DNA of 64,000 nucleotides from positions 496,001-560,000 of the forward strand of contig NC_013203.1 of assembly GCF_000024225.1 (NCBI RefSeq), written 5' to 3'. Each line of letters begins with the position of its first letter. The first letter of the stretch is position 1. The notes under the pieces are model-generated. The model did not search any database and had not been told where the DNA came from. It saw only the letters and a program-made list of their open reading frames with translations. This DNA is from Lancefieldella parvula DSM 20469. Lineage in GTDB: Bacteria > Actinomycetota > Coriobacteriia > Coriobacteriales > Atopobiaceae. Both the position numbers and the translations under genes were made by a program. This document shows, piece by piece, positions 35,234 through 43,090 of this stretch.

Positions 35234-36366
35234 GTGACACTATCCAGGATGAGCTTGAAGAGGAATTGCCACCTGCTCAGATTAAACAGTGGGTTTCCAT
35301 TCCCGGGGGCTCTATTGCACTTCGTTCTGGTGTGGGTGTTCTTTCAAACTTTGGCACTGAGTTAAGGACTGCTGTAGGTAGACCTCATAGATGCGCCTTT
35401 CTGACAAGTGGTCAGGCAGACGAGGATCTTGTTGAACTTCTTCGTAGAGATCTTACTACCATTGGTTTTTTGGTGACGCTTGTTGAAGTAGAAGATGGTG
35501 AAGCAGCAACTACCGTGGCAACTGAGGCGCGAGTGTTGTCTTCTTTGGCAGAAATGCACCTTACAGCTGATGATCTGGTAGTTGCCGTGGGGCACTCGGG
35601 AGTTATTTCTCTTGCTAACCACGTGGCAAACAAGTGGTGTGGGGGAGTCTCCCTTGCTACTGTTCCACTTGATTTAGCGGCAGTTATTGTCTCGTCTATT
35701 ACTCCTCGTGCGCTTGATACTGATGCAGAGCATCAGCGTCTTGTAACTACTAAGCCTTGCGCTCGTTTTTGCTTTGCAGACCTTGAGGTTATGGATCTTT
35801 GCGATGACAATGCAAAGGTTGCCCAGGTATGTATGGTTGCAACAGCTATGTCTGATAACGAGGCGGAGTTTGGTCGTATTTGGGATAGGGCAGATAACCT
35901 CACCTCTGGAGTTGCTGATATCGTTGCAGAGCAGCTGGCAGAGTCCACTAAGACTCGTGGTCGCCTTTCTGATTCCTCAGCTATTGCTATCCAGCAGTCT
36001 GTTCCTTACGGTTGGGTTTTTGTGGAAGCGCTTCGTCCGCTTATTCCAGCTGACCAGCCTCTTTCTGCACTTTATGCGGATGCATTGCGTTTCTCGGCAA
36101 GAATTGCAGTGGCCAAAGAGTCACTTTCTTTTGATGATATGCTTGCTCAAGATGAGATTCTTGAGCACTTGAATATTGGTTTTGTTACCTGTGATATCGC
36201 TCCTGAGCAGCTTATCGAAGCTCTAAAACAGGAATGTTTCCGTTCTACTAATCGTTTTATGTTGCCGATTCCAATGTCTATTGGAAGGGTAAGATTAGCT
36301 TCGGTCGACGAGGAACTTCTCGCCGAACATGCCCGCGCTTGGTGTGAGGCTCACGCTTCACATTAA
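35230..36366 (+). CDS. Degenerate 3-dehydroquinate synthase (AroB) homologue
   Basis: A 378-aa protein in the place of aroB, overlapping aroK. The AroB backbone is still traceable: LVVAVGHSGVISLANHVANKW for the NAD-binding glycine loop, VSLATVPLDLAAVIVSSITPR for the substrate loop, and the C-terminal LKQECFRSTNRFMLPIPMSIG. The glycine loop reads GHSG instead of GGGV, the VGGK lysine is gone, and the GHTFGHA and HGEAV zinc-ligand motifs are not found. It therefore should not make dehydroquinate. The frame is intact and full length, so it is probably kept for another role. Start ATG 35230 with AAAGAGGG. Confidence 0.65.
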   Translation: MSDTIQDELEEELPPAQIKQWVSIPGGSIALRSGVGVLSNFGTELRTAVGRPHRCAFLTSGQADEDLVELLRRDLTTIGFLVTLVEVEDGEAATTVATEARVLSSLAEMHLTADDLVVAVGHSGVISLANHVANKWCGGVSLATVPLDLAAVIVSSITPRALDTDAEHQRLVTTKPCARFCFADLEVMDLCDDNAKVAQVCMVATAMSDNEAEFGRIWDRADNLTSGVADIVAEQLAESTKTRGRLSDSSAIAIQQSVPYGWVFVEALRPLIPADQPLSALYADALRFSARIAVAKESLSFDDMLAQDEILEHLNIGFVTCDIAPEQLIEALKQECFRSTNRFMLPIPMSIGRVRLASVDEELLAEHARAWCEAHASH

Positions 36367-36458
36367 AGCGACACATCTTGTACCAAGGAGTTTTGTTTGG
36401 ATAAGTAACTCCACTGGGTGCAACTATTTGTTGTAAACATCTCGAGAAGGGATTTGAA

Positions 36459-37583
36459 ATGGCAGATTTACAGGCGGCCGCAAAGCGCGTTGCGCGTTTT
36501 CGCGAGGTAATGGCTCAGAGGGGTTACGACGCTGTTGTCTTGCGTCACAATCCAGACCTTCGTTGGTTGACTGATGCTGAGCGTACCTTTGACTTTGAAC
36601 AGGCACATACTGCATTTATTACGCAAGATGCACTCTTCTTACACACTGACTCTCGTTACTACAACACATTCCTGGAGCGCCTTGGCACTGACTCTCCATG
36701 GAAGTTTGACCAGGAAGCTACTACACCTACCGAGTGGGTTGCTGCACATGTTGCTGAGGCTCGTGCTCGTGTTGTTGCTATTGAGGATACCGTTGACCTT
36801 GCTTTCTTTGATGGGCTAGAGCAGGCGCTGCGCAATCGTTCAATTGCTGCTCTGCTTCCACGCATGCATGGTGATATTGCTGAGTTGCGTATTGTCAAAG
36901 ACCCAGCAGAGATTGAGCTTATGAAGCATGCTCAGTCAATCACTGATAAGGCATTTCTTCACATCTGTGAGTACATCAAGCCAGGCCTCACTGAGCAGCA
37001 GATTCGTGCAGAACTTGAGAATTACATGCTCTCTAATGGCGCAGATGCTCTGTCCTTTGATTCCATCATTGCTTCTGGCCCTAACGGTGCTAATCCTCAC
37101 GCACAGCCAGGCGAGCGTGTGGTTCAGACTGGCGACATGATTGTTATGGACTACGGTGCGGGCTACTTGGATTACCACTCAGACATGACCCGTACGGTTG
37201 TTGTTGGTGCACCTTCTGAGGAGCAGCAGCATGTCTACGATGTTGTTCGCAAGGCAAATGAGACTTGCGCTGCAGCTATTCATGCAGGCGTAACCGGTTC
37301 TGATATTCATAATCTTGCAGTTAAGGTTATCTCTGAGGCTGGTTACGGTGAGTATTTTGGACATGGCCTTGGTCATGGTGTTGGTGTTGAGATCCATGAG
37401 CGTCCATTCTTTAACCCTCGTTGGAATAAGGTTATTGCAGCAGGTTCTGTTGTTACCGATGAGCCTGGTATCTATCTACCTGGTAAGTTTGGTATCCGTC
37501 TTGAAGATTTTGGTGTTGTTACCGAGGACGGCTACGATGTCTTTACTCAGTCCACACACGACCTTGTGTCTGTTGGTTGCTAA
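36459..37583 (+). CDS. Xaa-Pro aminopeptidase, M24B family
   Basis: Dimetal peptidase removing an N-terminal residue before proline. N-terminal creatinase-like domain (RWLTDAERTFDFEQ), then the pita-bread domain with all five ligands: MDYGAGYLDYHSDMTRTV (two Asp), GHGLGHGVGVEIHE (His), VTDEPGIY and IRLEDFG (Glu). 374 aa, cytoplasmic. The ATG at 36459 follows GAGAAGGG. Such a gene commonly sits between the aro genes and efp in Gram-positive bacteria; here a PTS block intervenes before efp. Confidence 0.92.
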   Translation: MADLQAAAKRVARFREVMAQRGYDAVVLRHNPDLRWLTDAERTFDFEQAHTAFITQDALFLHTDSRYYNTFLERLGTDSPWKFDQEATTPTEWVAAHVAEARARVVAIEDTVDLAFFDGLEQALRNRSIAALLPRMHGDIAELRIVKDPAEIELMKHAQSITDKAFLHICEYIKPGLTEQQIRAELENYMLSNGADALSFDSIIASGPNGANPHAQPGERVVQTGDMIVMDYGAGYLDYHSDMTRTVVVGAPSEEQQHVYDVVRKANETCAAAIHAGVTGSDIHNLAVKVISEAGYGEYFGHGLGHGVGVEIHERPFFNPRWNKVIAAGSVVTDEPGIYLPGKFGIRLEDFGVVTEDGYDVFTQSTHDLVSVGC

Positions 37584-37606
37584 CTAGCTACGATATACAG
37601 AATTTT

Positions 37607-37642
37607 TACGGCCAGAAGCTTTGGGTTTCTGGCCGTATTTTT
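37607..37642 (+). terminator. Rho-independent terminator after the Xaa-Pro peptidase gene
   Basis: ACGGCCAGAA (37608-37617) pairs with TTCTGGCCGT (37627-37636), 10 bp, loop of nine, followed by ATTTTTG. Confidence 0.92.
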
Positions 37643-37656
37643 GCTCGTTTTCCCAA

Positions 37657-37676
37657 GGTGAGAAGACCTTCTCGCC
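37657..37676. repeat. Compact inverted pair of the recurrent octamer
   Basis: GGTGAGAAG (37657-37665) faces CTTCTCGCC (37668-37676) across two bases, with one G-T mismatch. The right arm contains an exact TTCTCGCC; the left is a one-base variant. It lies 15 bases beyond a complete terminator and has no T run, so it is not needed for termination of the upstream gene. Confidence 0.7.
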
Positions 37677-37692
37677 CTAGAATCAGCTTGTA

Positions 37693-37722
37693 TAACTTAA
37701 AAAATTAAAAAGAGTTAAGTTA
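37693..37722 (+). promoter_or_regulatory. Palindromic operator candidate before the mannose-type PTS
   Basis: TAACTTAA (37693-37700) and TTAAGTTA (37715-37722) form a perfect 8-bp inverted repeat with an A-rich 14-bp spacer. The stretch to the PTS start at 37833 is very AT-rich, with TAAAAT at 37750-37755 as a possible -10. A local repressor or activator site is likely; no regulator gene is adjacent. Confidence 0.45.
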
Positions 37723-37832
37723 GTGGGGGCACGTTTTATACATATGTAATAAAATTAGAAAAGTAAATGTTATTTTCATTGTTATGTTTATAGTTTCATT
37801 TATTTTATTAAATAGAAAAGAAGGAGGTAAAA

Positions 37833-38831
37833 GTGGTTAGTATCGTTCTAGCCAGTCATGGTAAGTTTGCCGAGGGTATTAAAGATTCTGGCAGCATGAT
37901 TTTTGGACCACAGGAAGGCGTTGTAGCTATTACGCTTACTCCTGATATGGGTCCAGATGACCTGCATCAGAAGATTCTCGACGCAATTACCACGCTTGAA
38001 GATCAAGAGCACGTTCTGTTCTTGGTTGACCTATGGGGTGGCACTCCCTTTAACCAGATTTCTCGTGTTCTTGAGGAGGAGGGTAAAGAAGATTGGGTTG
38101 CTGTTACTGGTCTTAACCTCCCAATGCTTATAGCAGCATATGGTTCTCGCCTTGGCGTAGATACCGCCACCGAGGTAGCAAAAGAGATTTTCTCTGAAGC
38201 TCGTATGGGCGTAAAGATTAAGCCAGAAGAGCTTGAGCCACAAGAGGCAACACCTACTGATGTTCCTGCTGTTGCAACACCTAAGGGAGCAATTCCTGTG
38301 GGAACCGTAATTGGTGATGGCAAGCTTAAGATTGTTCTTGCTCGTATTGATACCCGTCTTCTGCATGGTCAGGTTGCAACTACCTGGACAAAGATGACCA
38401 AGCCAGACCGTATCATTGTTTGTTCTGATGGTGTTGCACAAGATGAGCTTTGCAAGACCATGATTGTTCAAGCAGCTCCTCCAGGAGTGCACGTTCACGT
38501 TGTTCCTATTAAGAAGATTATTGAGATTGCTCACGATACTCGTTTTGGTAATACCAAGGCAATGCTCCTGTTCGAGACTCCTCAGGACATGCTTCGTGTC
38601 ATTGAAGGTGGCGTAGAAATCAAGGAAGCTAATCTTGGTTCTATTGCTCACTCTGTTGGTAAGGTTGTTGTTACCAACGCAGTTGCTATGGACGAAGACG
38701 ATGTAAAGACCCTTGAGGCTATCCGAGAGTGCGGTACAAAGTTTGATGTCCGTAAGGTTCCTGCAGACAGTGCAGAAAACTTTGATGCAATGCTTAAAAA
38801 AGCTAAGTCCGAGCTTGCTAATCGTAAGTAA
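37833..38831 (+). CDS. manX: PTS system mannose-family EIIAB component
   Basis: Takes phosphate from HPr and passes it to the incoming sugar. EIIA domain: VLASHGKFAEG with phospho-His9, then VDLWGGTPFN. After a Pro/Glu/Thr-rich hinge (about 130-160) the EIIB domain has DTRLLHGQVATTW with His178. 332 aa, the usual fused form. GTG start five bases after AAGGAGG. It heads an operon with the IIC and IID genes; sugar could be mannose, glucose, glucosamine or a related hexose. Confidence 0.93.
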   Translation: MVSIVLASHGKFAEGIKDSGSMIFGPQEGVVAITLTPDMGPDDLHQKILDAITTLEDQEHVLFLVDLWGGTPFNQISRVLEEEGKEDWVAVTGLNLPMLIAAYGSRLGVDTATEVAKEIFSEARMGVKIKPEELEPQEATPTDVPAVATPKGAIPVGTVIGDGKLKIVLARIDTRLLHGQVATTWTKMTKPDRIIVCSDGVAQDELCKTMIVQAAPPGVHVHVVPIKKIIEIAHDTRFGNTKAMLLFETPQDMLRVIEGGVEIKEANLGSIAHSVGKVVVTNAVAMDEDDVKTLEAIRECGTKFDVRKVPADSAENFDAMLKKAKSELANRK

Positions 38832-38847
38832 CTAGAAGGAGGTAGAA

Positions 38848-39663
38848 ATGACACCTATCACAATACTGCTTGTCGTAATTGTTGCGCTTCTTGCTGGCAT
38901 GGAAGGCATCCTTGACCAGTGGGAGTTCCACCAGCCCCTGGTTGCTTGCTCACTGATTGGCCTTGTGACTGGTCACCCTGCTGAGGGAATTATCCTCGGC
39001 GGTTCTCTTCAGATGATTGCTCTTGGTTGGGCAAACATTGGAGCTGCAGTTGCACCAGATGCAGCTTTGGCATCTGTCGCATCTGCAATTATTATGGTTC
39101 TGGCACTGAACGGTGGAGATACTGATACCACTGCTGCTATTAACACTTCTATTGCACTTGCAATTCCTCTGTCTGTAGCAGGTCTGTTCCTTACCATGAT
39201 TGCTCGTACTATTGCAACCGGTATTGTTCATGCAATGGATGCAGCTGCCGAGAAGGGCGATTTTGCTGCAATTGAGCGTTGGCACATTGTAGCTATTTTT
39301 ATGCAGGGTGCTCGTATTGCTGTCCCTGCAGCTGCTCTTTGCTTCATTGACCCAGCTATCGTCACTGATGCTCTAAACGCAATGCCTAAGTGGCTTACTG
39401 GCGGCATGGCAGTTGGCGGTGGTATGGTTGCTGCTGTTGGTTATGCAATGGTTATCAACATGATGGCTACTCGTGAGGTTTGGCCATTCTTTGCATTGGG
39501 CTTCGTCTTTGCGGCTATTAATCAGCTCACCCTTATTGCTCTTGGTGTTATTGGTGTTTGCCTTGCAATTATTTACCTTGGTCTTAAAGATCTTGCTAAG
39601 CAGGGCGGCGGCGCAGGTGGTGGGTCTGGCGATCCACTCGGCGATATTATCGACAACTACTAA
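38848..39663 (+). CDS. manY: PTS system mannose-family EIIC component
   Basis: Membrane channel subunit with IID. 271 aa with several hydrophobic helices; conserved EGILDQWEFHQPLVACSLIG near the start and GLVTGHPAEGIILGGSLQMI are typical of ManY. ATG 38848 after AGAAGGAGG. The C-terminus ends in a Gly-rich GGGAGGGSGDP. Its homologues in other bacteria also serve as receptors for class IIa bacteriocins and phage DNA entry; that is family knowledge, not seen here. Confidence 0.92.
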   Translation: MTPITILLVVIVALLAGMEGILDQWEFHQPLVACSLIGLVTGHPAEGIILGGSLQMIALGWANIGAAVAPDAALASVASAIIMVLALNGGDTDTTAAINTSIALAIPLSVAGLFLTMIARTIATGIVHAMDAAAEKGDFAAIERWHIVAIFMQGARIAVPAAALCFIDPAIVTDALNAMPKWLTGGMAVGGGMVAAVGYAMVINMMATREVWPFFALGFVFAAINQLTLIALGVIGVCLAIIYLGLKDLAKQGGGAGGGSGDPLGDIIDNY

Positions 39664-39684
39664 TTCTGAAGGAGTGTGAAACTA

Positions 39685-40602
39685 ATGGAGAATAAGATTC
39701 AGCTTTCTAAGAAAGACCGCATGTCTGTTGCTCTTCGTCACCAGTTCCTTCAGGGTTCTTGGAACTACGAGCGTATGCAGAATGGTGGTTGGGCATTTTC
39801 AATGATTCCGGCCATCAAAAAGCTTTATACAAATAAAGAAGATCAGATTGCAGCTCTTAAGCGCCACCTTGAGTTTTATAATACTCACCCTTATGTTTCT
39901 GCACCAGTCATGGGTGTTACTCTTGCACTGGAGGAGGGACGTGCTAACGGCGAGCCTATTGATGACGTTGCAATTCAGGGCGTCAAAGTAGGTATGATGG
40001 GTCCTCTGGCTGGCGTTGGTGACCCAGTCTTCTGGTTTACCGTTCGCCCCATTTTGGGCGCTCTGGGCGCTTCTTTGGCGCTTGGCGGCTCAATTCTTGG
40101 TCCCATTCTCTTCTTCGTGTTGTGGAATGTCATTCGTCTTGTCTTCCTGTGGTACACCCAGGAGTTTGGTTATAAGGCCGGTGCTTCCATTTCCTCCGAT
40201 CTTTCCGGCGGTATGCTCGGCAAGGTTACCGAGGGCGCTTCTATCTTGGGTATGTTTATCATCGGCGCGTTGGTACAGCGTTGGGTTTCAATTTCATTTA
40301 CCCCGGTGGTTTCTACCATTCCTCAGCAGGCAGGTGCCTACATTGATTGGACAACCCTTCCTTCAGGAGTAGATGGAATCTATCAAGCATTGAAACTTTA
40401 CTCTACTCTTGGACCAAACGGTCTTGATCCAGTGAAGGTAACTACGCTTCAGCAGAACCTTGATTCGTTGATTCCTGGTCTTGCTGCGGTTGGCCTGACG
40501 CTTTTGTGCTGCTATTTGTTAAAGAAGAAGGTCTCTCCAATTGCCATCATCCTAGCTCTCTTTGCTGTTGGTATTGTTGGTCGACTTCTCGGTTTTATGT
40601 AA
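39685..40602 (+). CDS. manZ: PTS system mannose-family EIID component
   Basis: Partner of IIC. 305 aa, with the soluble N-terminal part (LRHQFLQGSWNYERMQNGGW), conserved VGMMGPLAGVGDPVFWFT, and C-terminal helices ending near VGIVGRLLGFM. The start is ATG 39685, ten bases after AAGGAG; the GTG at 39676 lies too near that site. A terminator follows before the DUF956 gene. Confidence 0.92.
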   Translation: MENKIQLSKKDRMSVALRHQFLQGSWNYERMQNGGWAFSMIPAIKKLYTNKEDQIAALKRHLEFYNTHPYVSAPVMGVTLALEEGRANGEPIDDVAIQGVKVGMMGPLAGVGDPVFWFTVRPILGALGASLALGGSILGPILFFVLWNVIRLVFLWYTQEFGYKAGASISSDLSGGMLGKVTEGASILGMFIIGALVQRWVSISFTPVVSTIPQQAGAYIDWTTLPSGVDGIYQALKLYSTLGPNGLDPVKVTTLQQNLDSLIPGLAAVGLTLLCCYLLKKKVSPIAIILALFAVGIVGRLLGFM

Positions 40603-40641
40603 TGAGTAAGAGTACGTACTAGTACTCAAAGTCGCACGAAT

Positions 40642-40678
40642 ATGGGTCGCGCTCTATAATGGGTGCGACCCATTTTTG
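40642..40678 (+). terminator. Terminator between manZ and the DUF956 gene, with a TATAAT in its loop
   Basis: ATGGGTCGC (40642-40650) pairs perfectly with GCGACCCAT (40665-40673), followed by TTTTTG. The 14-nt loop includes TATAAT (40655-40660). The hairpin should cut most PTS transcripts. If the TATAAT is a real -10, the next gene also has its own promoter whose transcript would not contain the hairpin's left arm. Confidence 0.75.
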
Positions 40679-40688
40679 AAAGGATTGT

Positions 40689-41096
40689 ATGGCTCAGTCT
40701 CAAAATAGCACCGTTGACCTCAGCATGAAGGCTACTTCGTTTCATGGTTTGGCTACGTATGGCGATATTCTTATTGGCAATAAAGCCTTTGAGTTTTACA
40801 ACCAGAAAAATCCCGAAGACTACATCCAGATTCCCTGGGATCAGATAGATCACATAGCCGCCTCAGTCATAGGACGTAATAAAAGTATTTCTCGCTTTGC
40901 TATTTTTACTAAAAGCAATGGTAATTACTCTTTTTCTACGAGAGACAACAAGGCAACGCTTAGGGCAATTCGTGTCTATGTAGGAGAGGAGAAACTCGTA
41001 CGTTCTCCAAACTTCTGGTTTGTCTTTAAGCATGGACTTATGACAATTCCACAGATTCCTCGTCTTATTCAAGAGGCTTTTATTAAAAAGAAGTAG
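40689..41096 (+). CDS. DUF956 (ManO-like) protein of the mannose PTS
   Basis: A 135-aa soluble protein matching DUF956, often encoded after mannose-type PTS genes and named ManO. Recognisable parts are VDLSMKATSFHGLATYGDIL, the strand IQIPWDQIDHI and FWFVFKHGLMTIPQIPRL near the end. A regulatory role in PTS expression has been proposed for relatives, but the mechanism is not known. Its ATG is preceded by GAAAGGA. Confidence 0.8.
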   Translation: MAQSQNSTVDLSMKATSFHGLATYGDILIGNKAFEFYNQKNPEDYIQIPWDQIDHIAASVIGRNKSISRFAIFTKSNGNYSFSTRDNKATLRAIRVYVGEEKLVRSPNFWFVFKHGLMTIPQIPRLIQEAFIKKK

Positions 41097-41147
41097 GCAA
41101 ATTTTGCATTTTCACAAGAGCCGCCAGCACGGAAGGCGTGAAACTGA

Positions 41148-41208
41148 TAAAATCCAACATGCATATACGTGTCGCGGGTAGTTTGAAAATTCACGTTCTT
41201 CTCGCGAC
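41148..41208 (+). promoter_or_regulatory. efp promoter and leader hairpin
   Basis: TAAAAT (41148-41153) is the likely -10. In the leader, GTCGCG (41171-41176) can pair with CGCGAC (41203-41208) over a 26-nt loop, 24 bases before the GTG start. Confidence 0.4.
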
Positions 41209-41232
41209 TTTATCGAGTGAAAAGAGTTAGAC

Positions 41233-41796
41233 GTGGCAACTATCAGTACCGCAGACTTCAAGAACGGCCTTGGCCTTAAGATTAACGATAAGTACTACAC
41301 CATCGTTGAGTTCCAGCATGTAAAGCCAGGTAAGGGCGGTGCTTTTGTCCGCTATAAGATTCGCGATCTTCGTTCTGGCCGCGTTATTGATCAGACCTGT
41401 AATGCGGGCACCAAGTTTGAGAACGTACTTTTGCTTACCAAAGAGATGCAGTATCTCTACAACGACGGTGAGTCCTTCTATTTCATGGACAATGAGACTT
41501 ACGATCAGGTAGCTGTTCCAGCTGATTTTATTGGCGAGAAGAGCGTCTGGTTCAAGGAGAATGATAACGCACAGCTTCTTTATGCAGATACTGAGCTTCT
41601 TGGCGTTGAGCCTCCAATGTTTATTGAGGCAGAGATTACCGAGACCGATCCAGGCTTCAAGGGTGACACTGTTCAAGGTGGTACCAAGCCAGCAACTATT
41701 GAGACTGGTGCAACTCTTCAGGTCCCAATGTATCTGAACCAGGGTGAGCGCATTAAGGTTGATACGCGTGACGGCAAATTTGTTTCTCGCGTTTAA
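41233..41796 (+). CDS. efp: Translation elongation factor P
   Basis: Helps ribosomes through polyproline stretches. 187 aa, three beta domains: KOW-like N-domain with FQHVKPGKGGAF, where Lys34 is the residue modified in many bacteria; central domain; C-terminal domain ending in IKVDTRDGKFVSRV. GTG start at 41233 after AAAGAG. No lysine-modifying genes (epmA/epmB type) are nearby. It heads the efp-asp23-nusB-xseB-tlyA run. Confidence 0.95.
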   Translation: MATISTADFKNGLGLKINDKYYTIVEFQHVKPGKGGAFVRYKIRDLRSGRVIDQTCNAGTKFENVLLLTKEMQYLYNDGESFYFMDNETYDQVAVPADFIGEKSVWFKENDNAQLLYADTELLGVEPPMFIEAEITETDPGFKGDTVQGGTKPATIETGATLQVPMYLNQGERIKVDTRDGKFVSRV

Positions 41797-41877
41797 TGCA
41801 TATTCTTTGGGTGTATAAACACTTAATTGGTATTGAGTAATTATTTCAAAGACAGTTTGTCTTTTTAGGGGGTAGAC

Positions 41878-42243
41878 ATGGCTGAAACAGAGCTTCGTAT
41901 AGCGGGCATCGGCATCTCAAAAGATGTAATTTCAACGGTTGTCTCCGGCGCAGCTGGAAATGTTGAAGGTGTTGCCTCCGTTGGCGGAAACGATACATTA
42001 GCATCTAACCTTATCAACGTCTTTACCAGCAGAAGTCTTGCTCCAGAGAAGGCTGTTGAGGCAGGCGTAGAAAACGGTCAGCTTCATCTTGGAGTTCACC
42101 TTACCGTGTTTTATGGCTATCCTTTTACAAAGCTTGCCTCTGAGGTAAGACTTGCTGTTGCAACTGCAGTAAATGAGCAGATTGGCGTTAGCATTGCCTC
42201 CGTTGATGTTTACATTGACAGCCTGGTTTTTCCTAAGGAGTAG
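41878..42243 (+). CDS. Asp23/Gls24 family envelope stress response protein
   Basis: A 121-aa Asp23 domain protein (IGISKDVISTVVSGAAGNVEGVASVGG; LHLGVHLTVFYGYPFTKLASEV). Relatives form abundant membrane-associated or alkaline-shock proteins in Gram-positive bacteria. It sits between efp and nusB, a usual position in Firmicutes and Coriobacteriia. ATG 41878 after AGGGGG. Function is known only in outline. Confidence 0.88.
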   Translation: MAETELRIAGIGISKDVISTVVSGAAGNVEGVASVGGNDTLASNLINVFTSRSLAPEKAVEAGVENGQLHLGVHLTVFYGYPFTKLASEVRLAVATAVNEQIGVSIASVDVYIDSLVFPKE

Positions 42244-42245
42244 GC

Positions 42246-42749
42246 TTGAGCGTTAAGTTTTTTGGACGTACTCGCGCCCGTAGCCAAGCACTACAGCTTT
42301 TATTCCAGGCTGAAGCCACTAATCGCAGCGTTCTCGAGGTTCTTGGTGGAGACTATACGCTCTCCGAGGGACCTCTTGATGAGTATGCGCGGTTACTGGC
42401 AGTAGGAGCAGATGGCATCAGAGATGACCTTGATGATATTATTGCTGCTTACTCAAAGGATTGGTCAATTGATCGCATGCCTTCCGTTGACCGTAATCTC
42501 TTAAGAATTTCTCTCTACGAGATTCTGAAGGTTCCCGAGGTTGATGTTGCTGTTGCTATTAATGAAGTGGTAGACCTTGCTCGTGCTTATTGTGGTGACG
42601 ATTCTCCTCGCTTTATTAATGGCGTTCTTGGCCGTATTGTTGATGATATTGATGCTGGAGAAGACATTTACTCGCTTTGTCATAAGCAGTCTGTTGAGCA
42701 AGATAGTTTTGAAGAAGAGCCAATGGGCTCTGTGGAAGATGTAGGGTAG
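42246..42749 (+). CDS. nusB: Transcription antitermination factor NusB
   Basis: RNA-binding helical protein which, with NusE (S10), joins the rRNA antitermination complex. 167 aa. RTRARSQALQLLFQAE is the N-terminal RNA-contact helix; SVDRNLLRISLYEIL and VAINEVVDLARAYCGDDSPRF are conserved. TTG start four bases after AAGGAG, which overlaps the end of the Asp23 gene. The C-terminal ~25 residues are an acidic extension. Confidence 0.93.
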   Translation: MSVKFFGRTRARSQALQLLFQAEATNRSVLEVLGGDYTLSEGPLDEYARLLAVGADGIRDDLDDIIAAYSKDWSIDRMPSVDRNLLRISLYEILKVPEVDVAVAINEVVDLARAYCGDDSPRFINGVLGRIVDDIDAGEDIYSLCHKQSVEQDSFEEEPMGSVEDVG

Positions 42750-42751
42750 TC

Positions 42752-43090
42752 ATGGCTAAAATCGATACATCTGAATATCAGAGCTTTGACCAAATAACTG
42801 CAAGACTTGATTCAATTGTTGATCAAGTTCGCGATAAAAACGTCTCGCTGGAGCACTCTCTTGACCTCTTTGACGAGGCAATTGCTCTAGGTTCAAAAGC
42901 TGTCAATATGGTTGATACTACTGAGTTTACGCCGGAAGAGGAAGAACGCTTGGTTCAGGCTCAGGCAGCAGGAGATGCACCTACTTCAGAGCCTGTTGTT
43001 GAAGAGCAGGCTTCTTCTGAGCAAGTTGAAGCTTCAACTTTAGATAAAACGTCGTCTGATGACTCAGTTTCAGAGAGTGATGGGCACTAG
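42752..43090 (+). CDS. xseB: Exodeoxyribonuclease VII small subunit
   Basis: Small helical subunit of the single-strand DNA exonuclease. The XseB domain is residues 10-50 (SFDQITARLDSIVDQVRDKN, LEHSLDLFDEAIALG). A long acidic Ser/Glu tail (about residues 58-112) is unusual. The xseA gene for the large subunit is not next to it, as it often is elsewhere. ATG two bases after nusB; stop overlaps the tlyA start. Confidence 0.82.
   Translation: MAKIDTSEYQSFDQITARLDSIVDQVRDKNVSLEHSLDLFDEAIALGSKAVNMVDTTEFTPEEEERLVQAQAAGDAPTSEPVVEEQASSEQVEASTLDKTSSDDSVSESDGH

Noticed and set aside
37723..37740. GGGGGCACG followed by an AT stretch before the PTS genes, like a sigma-54 promoter
   Set aside because: The second sigma-54 element (TTGC) is missing at the right distance, and no enhancer-binding activator gene is near.
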